Assembly: GCF_009870125.1 (NCBI RefSeq)
Contig: NC_046683.1
Location: 47,383,869-47,447,868, forward strand
DNA from: Drosophila pseudoobscura
Lineage: Eukaryota; Arthropoda; Insecta; Diptera; Drosophilidae
Length of the DNA stretch: 64,000 nucleotides
Direction of reading: 5' to 3'
Under the pieces are notes generated by a model. The model saw nothing but the letters and a program-made list of their open reading frames with translations, was not told where the DNA came from and did no database searches. Position 1 is the stretch's first letter. Each line of letters begins with the position of its first letter. The position numbers were made by a program, and so were the translations under genes. This document shows positions 22,007 to 33,331 of the stretch, one piece after another.

Positions 22007-24991
22007 AGCCATCGCATCGGTTACGCCAGTTTTCGTTTTGATTTGGCCCCCAAGCCCCAAGGCGTGTCCCGGTCTCACATCTGCCGCAGACAAAGTTGTG
22101 ATGCCTATTCCGCCTATTCTATTCCGTCATGGGGAGACAGAGTGCTGTGTGGCAGGTTTCTTTGGGAACAAGGGCCCGACAGAGGCCGCCCAGAGGCCTC
22201 CTCCGTGCATATGCTTTTTGCATATTTCATAATTCCCGCAGGTGACTTTGGCTACGTGGCATGAATCTCCTCCTTCGCACAGGTCGCACAGGGCGTGGGC
22301 GTAGTCGTAGTCCTAACCGTAGACAGTGTCCCAACAATCAAATGGCCCCAAATGCTTTATCCCCAGTGCCCCTTTGTGTATGCAACAAGAATTTTTCATA
22401 TGCCAAATGAAAGATAGTGGCTAAGGAGGGGGGGTTGCAGGGAGAGAGAGAGAGAGTGCGGAAAGTTGATGCTGTATTTATTTCAAATTTGTATTCTCCA
22501 GTTCCAATTGATGTTGCCATTTACAGGACATCTTCTCGTCTATTTCGGAAAACTTGTATGCTTGGGCTTAAGCTTCGGTTTTTCGATACCCTTCATTGAA
22601 AGATCCGGGAGGGATGGAAGTGTTGTCTCACCGACACAGTATGAGTATTAGAAATGAGAGTGAGATAGCTCTAGAGAGCTCTGTCTGTATAAATACCTGG
22701 ATCTATTCTGATGCCATCAATTTCGGGCAGCACACTCTTTTGGTGATTACGGAGATCGGGCTTTTTTCAAAGTATCTACAATTTTAAAGATATAGAAAAA
22801 AGATTTGGCATGAAATTATATGATTGTACAGCTATAATGATGAAAAGTTCTTATCTCCTTCGGAGAATTTCTCTAATTTTGAATGGGTTGTTGATTTCCA
22901 CTTATAAGTCCGAGTATCGGGAAACTTAAAGATGGAAAACTTAGCTTTAACTTTCTTCCCCAATTACGTGCCCCTTTACAGGACATCATCCTAGTCTTGC
23001 CCTCCCTCTATCTGACTGTCTGCTTAGCTTAGCTTTTTATGCTCTTGTCTCTCAGTGAGTGAGTGAGTGAGTGTGTCGCAGGACTCGAAATGTTGCTCTC
23101 GGGCCTGGCCTTAAAAGTTTTCGCCATGTGTCAGCTGAAAAGCGGAAGGGAAAGGCGAGGGACGGTGGCGGAGGAGCCACAGACAAGCGCCAGCATGATT
23201 GCGGGGCCTCCCAGCAGGAGGACGACAGCCAAGAGACATCCATCAAAGCGGGGCATAATCAGGAGGCAGCAGGGTGTTGCAGGGACCTGTAAGGAGCCCC
23301 CCAAATGAAGACTTCTCTTGTGGCGGGGGGGAGCCTCTTCTCCATGTCTCTCTCTTTCACTCTCTGTCTGTCTGACTCTTGTTGTTGTCTGGGTCAAGCG
23401 GTAGAGTGAAAGGATGTTATAGTCTTGTCCTTGCCTCACGTTTGTGCCAGTCTCTGTGCTTGTCTGTGCCGTGTGCCTCCTTAGCCTTAGCCAAGCGTTT
23501 ATTGTTAACACCTTTCATGGCCGACGACGACGACACGGCATGTCCCAGCCTGTGCGACGGTGCAAATTAATTAAAGGGCCTCCCAATCCCTCCCCCGCCC
23601 CCCAGGAGGCTATGTCGTAAAGCATTTAGCATTTTAATTGCGCCATAAAACGTGCCCCCATAGCATGCGGGGGTGTGGGGGAGGGGGGGATTCTATGGCA
23701 AGAGTTAACTGTTCTTTGGCATTTGTCGGCTAATTAGATTAGATTTGCTTGGGCATATAGCCCGCAAGGATTAGCACTAAAGGATTTAATGACTGGCACT
23801 ATTGGCTCATCATCCGCTCTCTTTCTATCGGTACGTGTGTGTAGCTATCTCCCTCTCTTTCTGTCTAAACAAACTGGGGCATCCATCCACTAGGCCACAC
23901 CCACTGGTCATACTCCCCCCTAAAGGAGCCTACCTCCTCACCCGCCCCCTATTTTCGGGGCATGGATTGCAGTTGACTGCGGAAGTGACAGTCGATGCTG
24001 TTGCAGCAGCAGCAGCAGCAGCAGCCTTAGCGCTGGAGCAGCAGCACTTGGCCTCGAAATGCGTTGCGCTTTTAAGCTCACACGTGCGACAGCGACGCGA
24101 CGGCGACAGCGGCAGCGGTGGCGGCAAGCTTAAGCTCTCCAAGCTCTGAGCTCTCTCTCCGCTGGGCTCTCCTTCGCTTCGTTTCGCTCTCTCCCGCTGA
24201 GAGCAATCTCTGCGTGTGTTGACCCAAATAGATGTCGTAATTGCAGGCAAAGGCGCGACATTTACGAATATGCAATTACATTAACCGTTACAGCGCTCGT
24301 GCTCGTGCTGCTGCTGTTCCCGAGAGAGAGAGAGAGGCAGAGGGAGAGAGAGCGGAAAAACGTTAGCGGGAGAGGAGCAACAGTCTCGTGCTCTCTGGCG
24401 TGCAGCCTCTTGCCAAGAAACAACGGTACATTGCTACGTTTCGTCTCGTTTCGTTTCCATTTCGTTCCGCCTAGCTTTTGGGGAGGGGGTTGGCATTTTG
24501 CATAAATTATTTATTACGACGCATTTGAGGGTAAACGCATTCGCCCCAACCCCAGTCCTATCCCCAGCCCCCTCCCCCTCTGGAGAGGCCCAAAGGAGAG
24601 GAGAAAGACGATGATGCCCCAAAGGGGGAGGGGGAGGGACAGACCGATGCCTAATCGATGCAAATTATTTTTTAATTTCAATAGAGAGAGTTGTGTATAA
24701 GGAGGAGGAAACTGAAAGGAGCATGAGGCATAGAAGGAGCTTCGAGGGTAGACGGAGAAGGAGGAGCACGGGGCACGGGGCAGAAAGAGCTTTAGGGGTA
24801 GAAGCAGTTTCAGCGCCAGAATGGTGCTGCAGCAGACAGCTACGGGTTCCTTCTGGAATCTAACCAAAAACCAAAACTTTGATTGAATTCGAATTCAAGG
24901 TCCCTTTCGACCATGTTTTCGCTTCTATTGCGTTGTTTGCCCAACAATTATGTTGCATACTTTGGGGTTGAAAGAGGTCTCTCGGATATCT

Positions 24992-25033
24992 CTGTGTGTG
25001 TGTGTGTGTGTGTGCGTGTGCGTGTGTGTGTGT
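24992..25033. repeat. GT dinucleotide microsatellite
   Basis: About 20 GT units with two CGTGTG interruptions. It lies in the presumed encore 5' intron. Confidence 0.75.
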
Positions 25034-26866
25034 TAGTAGTGGAATCTGGGGCATGCTTCACCTGACTCTATCTGAAAGTTTGTGAGATGCACTCGTGCGG
25101 CTTTTACCAAAGCCACTGAAAATGGGCGGGGGAGAACCTTTTATATAGCGAGGAGCGGAGGCAGAGAGATGAAGATTATTTCTGGGTTGTTATTATACTC
25201 GTATAAGCTGTAACAATGTCTGTCCTTTTGAAGGATCTGCTTCCCCTCATCCCTTCCCCCCGTTCTGTTTTTCTCTACCCCGTCTTACTTTTCTTGTCAC
25301 CGCTTTCTGCCTATATACTCTCTATACTCGAATTCATGTTCTCTGCTTTAATGTGCGGAATTTCTAGAAGCTTCCCCCCGCCCGGTCCACTCAAATGTTG
25401 AATGCATTTATCATTTATCATTTGAATATTAGAGTAGGAGCCGTGGTAGAAGGGGGAATGAAATGAAGATAAAAAGAAGAGAAATAGACAGAAAGAGGAG
25501 CAGTGGAAGAGAGGGAAACTAGTTACAGTATGAACTGGGAAAAATAGTGATGGAGTAGGGAAAATAAAATAACTTGCATTTTCCAGTTAAAAATCCAATG
25601 CAATTTCAGTCTCCAAATTGACAGATATCCAAAGTGGATTACGAAAACGAACAGAAACGGAAGGGAGTTGGGCAGAGGGAAAAATATATATGTATGAGTA
25701 CGTAGGGAGAGGGAAAAGCGGATATACAGAGGGATGGTAGGGGGACAGGATGATAGGACAGAGGGTGGTAGGGTTGAGAGGGGGAGAAATGGAGATTGCT
25801 TCAATTGATGGCCACTTTTTTGGTCAATTTGGCACTGATTTATGTTGGTAATTGAATTGGTGAGATTTTTATTGAGATACAGGGTATGAATGATGGCTTC
25901 AAATATGCGAATGGATGTAAAAAAGTCTGATTTTTTGATTGGTGGAATATGAAGTATGACAATATTTAAGTGAAACCATGTATTCGTTTTCGGGGTATCA
26001 AAGATAGCTTTTAAAATGGGAAATATTGAACTTGTTAGGGAAAAATTCATTCACAACCTTAAAGACTAAAGAATTATGGCTCTCAACTACGAAAAAGTAT
26101 GATTCAATAAAAGTCCACTCAATTTGTAGGGGTATAGTCGATTGAAAAGTACTAAAATATGGAAGTATCTTAACCAATTTAACAAACTACTGCCATATAA
26201 CACATGAAAAGGTATCATCCAGTCATCAGGACTCTCTGTCTCTCACTCGTTTTCTTTTCTCTACATCGCAACTATTTTCCCATCGTTTGCTTGCAGCCTT
26301 TCACATAAGCAATTTGATTAAAAACGTTTTCAAGTACCAGAATTCGATTGCTGTGATGGAAAAATGTCACTCTCTTTTCGGTATTTAGATTCAATTAAAA
26401 TTGAATTTTGATGATTCCCAGGTAAAGCATACAAATCTAGCCCATCCTCAATCCTCCTCAGCTTTAACAAAGTTTTATCCTGCTACCCCCCACCCCCCTC
26501 CCCACCCGATGGCATTCCTGTTCCCTGGCTCTCGGTGTGTTGTCTCTCTTTCGCACACGCATACAAGCGCATCGATGTCCAAGGTCTTATGTTGGCCTGC
26601 TTGGAAGCCAAAGAACGAACAGAGCAGGAGATAGAAGAGGAAACAAAGTGCGGAGTAAAACAAAGGAGAAGGACGAGGGGAAGGGGAAGGAGAAGGAGGA
26701 TGGAACAACAAGAACAACTGCAGTTGGTATATACGCACCAGGAAGAAGGACAACCAGCAACAAGAGAATAACTAGGGGTAGAAGGGGGTAGTAGAAGAGC
26801 GGCCAAATGCCACCCCAATAAGCATTTTAGCTCTGGGCCATGGGACATTATCAAAACCGAACTCTA

Positions 26867-26869
<3 letters not shown>

Positions 26870-26898
<29 letters not shown>
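26870..26898. repeat. GA dinucleotide tract
   Basis: An uninterrupted run of about 14 GA units, continued by GA-rich sequence to about 26940 and again at 27040-27080. It is a possible GAGA-factor or CLAMP platform. Confidence 0.65.
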
Positions 26899-26901
<3 letters not shown>

Positions 26902-27300
26902 GCGCCAGAGAGCGAGTGCGAGGGGAGACACAACCACACTGTACGCTTTAACCTGTTTTCCGCCAAAGCTTTTACGCACTCGCTCTCTCTCAGTTTTTTT
27001 GCCACCCTTTTCTACATATATGTATGTGGAAAGCACAAAGGGGAGAGAGAGAGCAGCTCCCCGTTAAAGAGAGAGCGGAGCGTGCGATGCTTTTCTGTGG
27101 GACTTTCAGCATGCGATGCCCCAGTACCCAGTACCCAGTGCCCAGTATCCATTCGGTCGTGTTCCCATAATGTCTGCCAGCGGAGCGCAGTGCTTGTCGT
27201 CGTCGCAGTCGCAGCCGTCGTCAACGTTGTCATTGTCATCCGTACTACCAGAAGACCATCAGCAGCAGCAGCACCAGCACCAGCAGAAGCAGCAGCACAG

Positions 27301-27405
27301 ATAGAAGAAGCGGAGCAGCAGCACCACCACAGAGATTCTATAGAAGAAGAGGAGCAGCAGCAGCAGCAGGCACACACGATAGAAGAAGCGGACTAGCAGC
27401 AGCAG
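27301..27405 (+). repeat. 39-base tandem repeat, three copies
   Basis: ATAGAAGAAG begins at 27301, 27340 and 27379, exactly 39 bases apart, each followed by GGA and CAG triplets. Because 39 is a multiple of three, one frame reads a 13-residue Glu/Gln-rich repeat (IEEAEQQ and IEEEEQQ), but the frame around it resembles no protein. Confidence 0.6.
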
Positions 27406-30400
27406 AAGGAGCTTAAAAATACATTTTCACAATGAAGCAAGAAGAGAACGGAGGCAAGGAAGCGGGGCAGCAGGCCCAAGAAATTAGTTTATGTGAAAAA
27501 ATACAAAAATAACAAAAAGAGAGACAGAGAGAGAGCGAGAAGGAAAGAGCACGAACCAAGCGAGATAGAGAGAGAGGCAAAGTGTTATGTGGGGGATTGG
27601 GGTGGTGGTCCGGTGGGGTGGGTAGAAAAGCTGATGGAAAATGGCACGCGCGAAGCAATAAATAAAGCAGAAAGAAATCGGAATTTGGAAACGGATTTTT
27701 AAAACGGCATCCAAATAAAGAAGATAAGAAACTGCAGACAGAACCCCAAAAGAACAATTGGGGGGATACAAGAAAGAAAGAAAGACAAAAAACCCCCCAG
27801 TGCCGGGTAAAAAGTGTTTAAAAATATATACATACATACATATGTGTGTTTGCAAAAGAAAAGTGTACAAAAAGGGGAAAACGTTTACGAAAAATGTGCA
27901 CAAAAAAAAGCTCAACAGAAAATGTGCACACAAAAAAAGAGTAAAAAACGGCAACAAAAAAAAAGAAATGTTCGAAAAACAAAGCACAAAGGGAAAGGTG
28001 TTTGTGCACGCAAAAAATACAGTTGTTCCCTGATTTTTCAGTGGCTGTGTTCCCAAGGAATTTTCATTCGATTTTGAAGAAAATTTCTGTCGTTTTTTTC
28101 CATTTTTTTTTTGTGTGTGGATTCTTCTTTTTGGTGTATTATATTGTACATACACACAGTCACAGGCTGTGCTACACGCTTTCCACACACACACAATTGC
28201 AAACGAACGACGAAACGAACCAAGTCGTGTGTGCGCTCGGGATTGCTTTCGTTTCGTTTCGTTTCGGCTCTCTTCGTGGATGAGGAGGAATCTTTCAATT
28301 CGGTGACGTTTTAAAAGACATTTAGAGGAGGTAGCGGAATGGATCTTTGGCGGAACATATCATCAGGCATGTCAACAAATTACAATAATTTCTCTCTCTT
28401 CTGCGGACGAAATGCACGCCCCATTTCGTCTATGTGGTTGTCTTTGCTGTTGGGGTTTTTTCAGTGCCTCATTTTTGTGGCCCATTCCATTTTTGCCATT
28501 GCATTTCCTGCCTTGCTCCGGAGCTTCCTAAAGTGCAGGAGCGCGAGTGTGCTTTCTCCCACGCAAGCGCCCTAGAGCTTTTGCTCTCTCCCGAGCTCTA
28601 CTGTGTGTCGCTCTCTCTCTCTCTCTCTCTTGTGAGACACCCGCAACACATTTCCTAGTAGAACAGAGCTTTTACCGTGTGTGAGAGCAGCTGTAAACAG
28701 ACGAAGGAAGGCCAGGCCAGGCCATCAACGTGCCACTTGCACTGGACTCCTCTTCCCTTGGCCCTCTTGCTCCTCTTCTAGTCCGACTCTTGCTCTATCT
28801 TCTATCCCTGCTCCGCAGCTCCTCTCCAGAATGCATTTGCCTGACTTTTGTCCCAAATATTGCTTTGGCAAACTTTGCCTTTGCCTCATTTTCCCTATTT
28901 TCCCCTCGGCAGACGAAGACGAAGGCATCGTCAGCTTCGTTTTGGTCGTGTGCCACACGTCGTATGAGTGTTTCTTTTTAAGGCGGCTACGTCATCTGTC
29001 ACCTGCCTGTGCCTCTGCCTCTTCGGTTGGGCCTCGCCTCCTCTTCTCCAAATCTTATTCTTATTCCGCTGCTCTGCCATTCCACGCTTTTCGCTTTTTT
29101 CGCGGGTATTTCCCAGAATATGAGATTCAATGCGACTGACATGACATTCGCGAGTTGGCCAGGTGGAATAGTAGGCGTGTTTTGGGGGATTTGTGGGGGG
29201 TGCACTCAGACCTTCATTCATCTATAGGTTTTCCTTTCTTTTTTTTTGTGCTTTTGCTAATATTTGTTGCGGATTTGGTGCTTGTTATTCCATTAAATAC
29301 TCATCAAGAGGGCAAAAGAAAAAAGAAAACAAACGGAAAAGCAAAAGGGAAAATATTAAAAGGTTAACTAAGTGGATTTTTGTTAAAGGAAAGGTTAAAA
29401 TAGTAAGAGCAGGCACAGAACTTCCTTTGTTCTTTGAAATAAAGCTCTTTAGAACGTTTTGAAATATTTTTTGGCTCTGGAGAGGTTTAAAACTGCCTAA
29501 CTTCGAATCTTGGTCTAAAGGATGAGACGTGTCTTGTCTTAAAAGGGCTCGTTCGAAAGAGTTCATACTTTATGGACCCTTTTTGATAGTTTTCATCCTT
29601 CCCAAAGATCTCCCTCCAAAGTTTTTTCTATGCAAATTCGCTTTTTGTTCATCGAAACTCTTGTCCTTACCCTCAAACACCGACTCCATCTATTTATGCA
29701 AAAGTCCGTTCAACTCGAAAGATAAGCATCAGAATCCCAGAAGATTTTTGGCTGTCCAGCAACCCTTTTGTTGGGAGAATGGGAACAAAATTAGCTACCT
29801 AAAAAGTGTAGCAATCAAAGATACATAATTACCAGCGAAATATGAACCAGAAACCAGTCCAGGGATAGGGCATATCCTTAAGGATACCCCACCACAAAAG
29901 AGAGAGCTGGTATCCACCCTTTTAATCATGCAAATCTTTCTGCCGAGGGCAATATTCGCATCAGGAAATATTCTCCCGCTCTCTCTCTCTCTGCAGTTTT
30001 GAATATCAAAATAAATCGTAAACAAGGTCATATTGCTTATTGGTGTGCGTATGGGTTTACACAATCTATCTCGCCCTCTCTTGGTGGCCACTCTTCATCT
30101 CTGTCTCTCTCTCCCGCTCTCTGTTGCTCTCTCTCTCGCTCTGTGTGTATCGCGTGCGCGTTTTACTCTCGTGGAAAAGCCCTCAACTTGTACTCAAACG
30201 GTTTCCTTCAAACTTACAGAAAGAATAAAAACGTGTGCCACAAACAACAAATCAAGGAAATCCTCACAAAACCTCAAGAACTCTATAAAGAACAACAACA
30301 CCAAAAACAAATGCTGAAAAGCTAAACAACAAACAAGAAACAAAAAAAAATTAAAGAAAAGGGAAATAAACAAAAGAAGAAGTAAAATCAACAGCAAAAA

Positions 30401-32009
30401 CCAACAACAGAAAAAAGAGAAAGAAAAGCTTTAACTAAAATATTTTTAACTATACAATATACATACATACAAACAACATACATATATAGTATATAGTATA
30501 TATATTATTTATAAATTAATTATAGAATATAGCCATTAAGTGTTTAGTGCATAAATTAATTTTTAAACAACAAATAATTGAGAAAATCGAATAGAAGTGC
30601 AAGAAGAGACCAAACCAAAACGCGCGTGAGTGGGCGAGCTTCTGATTTTCGGTGATATGGTGTAAATGTGATAAAAAAAACAACAACAAAAAAAACACAA
30701 CGTTATAAAAACTAAAACCTTAAAGCAAATGAAAAAGAATCCAGTTTTAAATTCAATTAAAATCGAAACAAAAATCAACCTAAAAGAAATACAAAAAGTA
30801 GTGTTTTTATTTATTTTTTTCAAACAACACTTTTTGCTACGAAACTCCAAAGAACAATAACTATTTATCTACCTAATCGCAAAGCCTTGTCTCTTCAAAA
30901 ATACTAAAGAGAGAAACCTAAACTAAGTCGCACAAAATTATCTAAAAGCAATTCTGAAAACTGAAGACTTTTTCGCAGTTCCGAAGTTTCTTCGTTTCTA
31001 CTCTACTTTTTGTATGCAACAAAAAATATTCTATCAACTTCACTGCCGCAAAATCTTTTCGACAAATATGATTTTATTCGTATAAAAAAAATACTCGTAC
31101 AAAAAGTAAGAACAAAAGCCATCTATGCATAAATTCTTCTGAAAAAAGACAAGAACTAACAAATCAAACGTGCGAGGGAGAAAGCAGGAAGTGAAAGCAG
31201 GAGGAGAAAGGAGGAGGCGAAACCTGGAAACCAACTGTTTTGGGAGCTACATAAAAACCGTATAAACAAAATGCAATAGTCTAAAACACTCATTGAGGTA
31301 AAGGTCTAAAGGGTGTTTTTTTTTAATAATATTTTTTTTCTTTTTGTTTTTGGACTTCTCCCTAGTTCGCAAAGCTGCATTGAAAAATCAAATTAAACCA
31401 ATTCTTACACTAAAGTAGATATTCTGTAAAGACTGGGACTATAATAAAATGAAGTTAGAAATTCCCAGAATCATTTGGAAATGGAATTCAATTAGAAAGG
31501 TTTCCAATAAAGTTGCTCAATAAACTTCTCGTTTGATTTCCCCTATGAGTATGCAATAGCTCTATTCTTAATTTCAGCTAATTATTAGCCCTATTTTTAT
31601 ATTTATGTAATAGAGCCTGTGTTTTAGAGCCATCTATTCATAAAATCATTTCTTGCGTTTGATCATCATTACCATTCAGTCAGATTCGAATCACTAAATA
31701 CCGAGAGACAGCACTGCTGATTAATATCAGGAAGTTTCGTTCGTATGTCTCTGAAATGACTCCAAACCTAACACGGAGTTCGTGTGCCTTCGGCCGTGTT
31801 CGGCTTTTGTGAGAAGCATTCTCTTGCTTAATTTTGTTCAGTGTAAAGCAAAAATACTATACATATTTTAAGGCAAGGGGCGAAGCAAAAAAACCAGCAT
31901 TTGTGTGTTGCTTTCTCCTTCTCTCTACTAGCAAATTAAGTGGAGAGTGAGAGAGAAAAAAGCAAACTTTTCGGATCTGACACAGTAAAAATAAAAATGA
32001 CGAGACCTC

Positions 32010-32075
32010 TTCGTTTAGTCCGTTCGAAGTTGTGAACGGACGAAACGAATACCGAATCCTTCCGAATCGATTCGG
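32010..32075. repeat. Inverted repeat and palindrome upstream of encore coding exon
   Basis: TTCGTTTAGTCCGTTC (32010-32025) pairs with GAACGGACGAAACGAA (32034-32049) with one bulged base and an 8-base loop. A perfect 14-base palindrome, CCGAATCGATTCGG, follows at 32062-32075. The surrounding 31.77-32.11 kb reads like an old non-autonomous mobile element, but I cannot name it. Confidence 0.5.
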
Positions 32076-32195
32076 TTGCCCGTTCATGCAGGGCTCTAAT
32101 ATGTACCTATCTGATATTATACCTTCTTCGCTTACCCAACTAACGCTAGCTTCTATTCTCTGTTCTTTGTAGTACACTTGACATAAACTGTGATT

Positions 32196-33295
32196 ATGAG
32201 TTCCACAAAATCTCAAGTAGCCCTAGCTACGAATATTCCAACCAATATATCCTCTGCCGCTTCTGCCTCATCATCAGCGGCCGCTGCGGCCGCCGTTGTA
32301 GTTGTTGCCAGTGCGAGTGCCAGCAACGCTGCCGACGTTGCCCCAAATACCCCTCAAACAGCAACAGGATTAGCAGCTGGAGGAGGAGCTGTAACAATCA
32401 CAGGATCGGGATCAGGTTCAGGTTCAGGATCTGGATCTGGATCAGGTGCTCCATCTTCAGCAACGGCAGCCATCACCTCATCGTCGGTTGTGGCCACAGG
32501 CTCAACGGCAACAGCAAGTGCAACAAACAGCAACAACAACTGTGAAGATTCTCAAAGCGGAAACGGAAACGGCGGTGCTGCCAATTTGGGAAGACAAAAT
32601 AGTTTTGGCAATCGACGAGTAAGTTTTTTTTTACAGAAGAACAATTTTCAGTATCCCTGCTATCTGCTAAAAGGGATGCAGTCCGTTGTTTGCGTTGATC
32701 TATCCGCAAGTCAGTCTGATGCGTTGGGGCCAAGAGGAGTGCATACACATATAAGACTCGTAGATATCGCAATGGAATATATAGGTCAGGTCAGTCAGGT
32801 GTCAACTTATGTTGCATTCTCTCTCTGTTCTCTGCTCTCCACTCGCGACTCTGTGCTTTCTCTCTCTCTCTCTCTCTGTCTCTTTTGATGCAGATACATA
32901 AGTGCAGCAGCCATGAACTGAACTCTCGAGCAAAGGATACACGCCCAAAAAACGTCTATTAAAGTGGGTCAGGTCACTGGCAAAAATCTGAATGGAGAAA
33001 ATGGGGGATGGTACTATAGTGGGAGTGCAAATGCGACCCAGGGATTGGGGAACTAGGAGAGTGCAGTTGCGACAGGGATTGTCGGGGGTGTCTGTGTTTT
33101 TGTGTGCATTACTCGGAATCGGTTATGCCTGGAAATTCCCCAATCGACCCCTACGGACGATGATAGTCCCAAAGAGTTGCAGCAATTGTTGGTAAACGTG
33201 TTTCTGATTGCTGGCTGCCTGCTGCCTGGTGCCTGGCCCTCCCCTCCACAATCCCAGACAGCTCTCTGCTCTTTCTGCCAACAAAGTTCAAGGTT

Positions 33296-33331
<36 letters not shown>

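Larger units (their letters stand above)
20236..32172 (+). other. Long 5' intron or alternative-promoter region of encore
   Basis: About 12 kb with no recognisable coding exon. It holds a 19-base T run (20392-20410), GAT repeats (about 21609-21625), GA tracts (22440-22457, 24322-24355 and 26870-26898), GT repeats (24992-25033), CAG-type repeats (27259-27400) and very A-rich stretches (27440-28015 and 30210-31100) that resemble fly leader exons. The GAGA-rich 26.85-27.1 kb stretch followed by CAG/A-rich sequence could be an alternative promoter and leader; no splice evidence fixes it. Confidence 0.45.

Noticed and set aside
25523..26050. 175-residue minus-strand frame in the encore 5' region
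   Set aside because: AT-rich sequence with no domain, no good start context and no splice signals.
27484..28194. 236-residue minus-strand frame rich in Phe and Leu
   Set aside because: Complement of an A-rich stretch (AAAGAA-type) that more likely belongs to a plus-strand leader.
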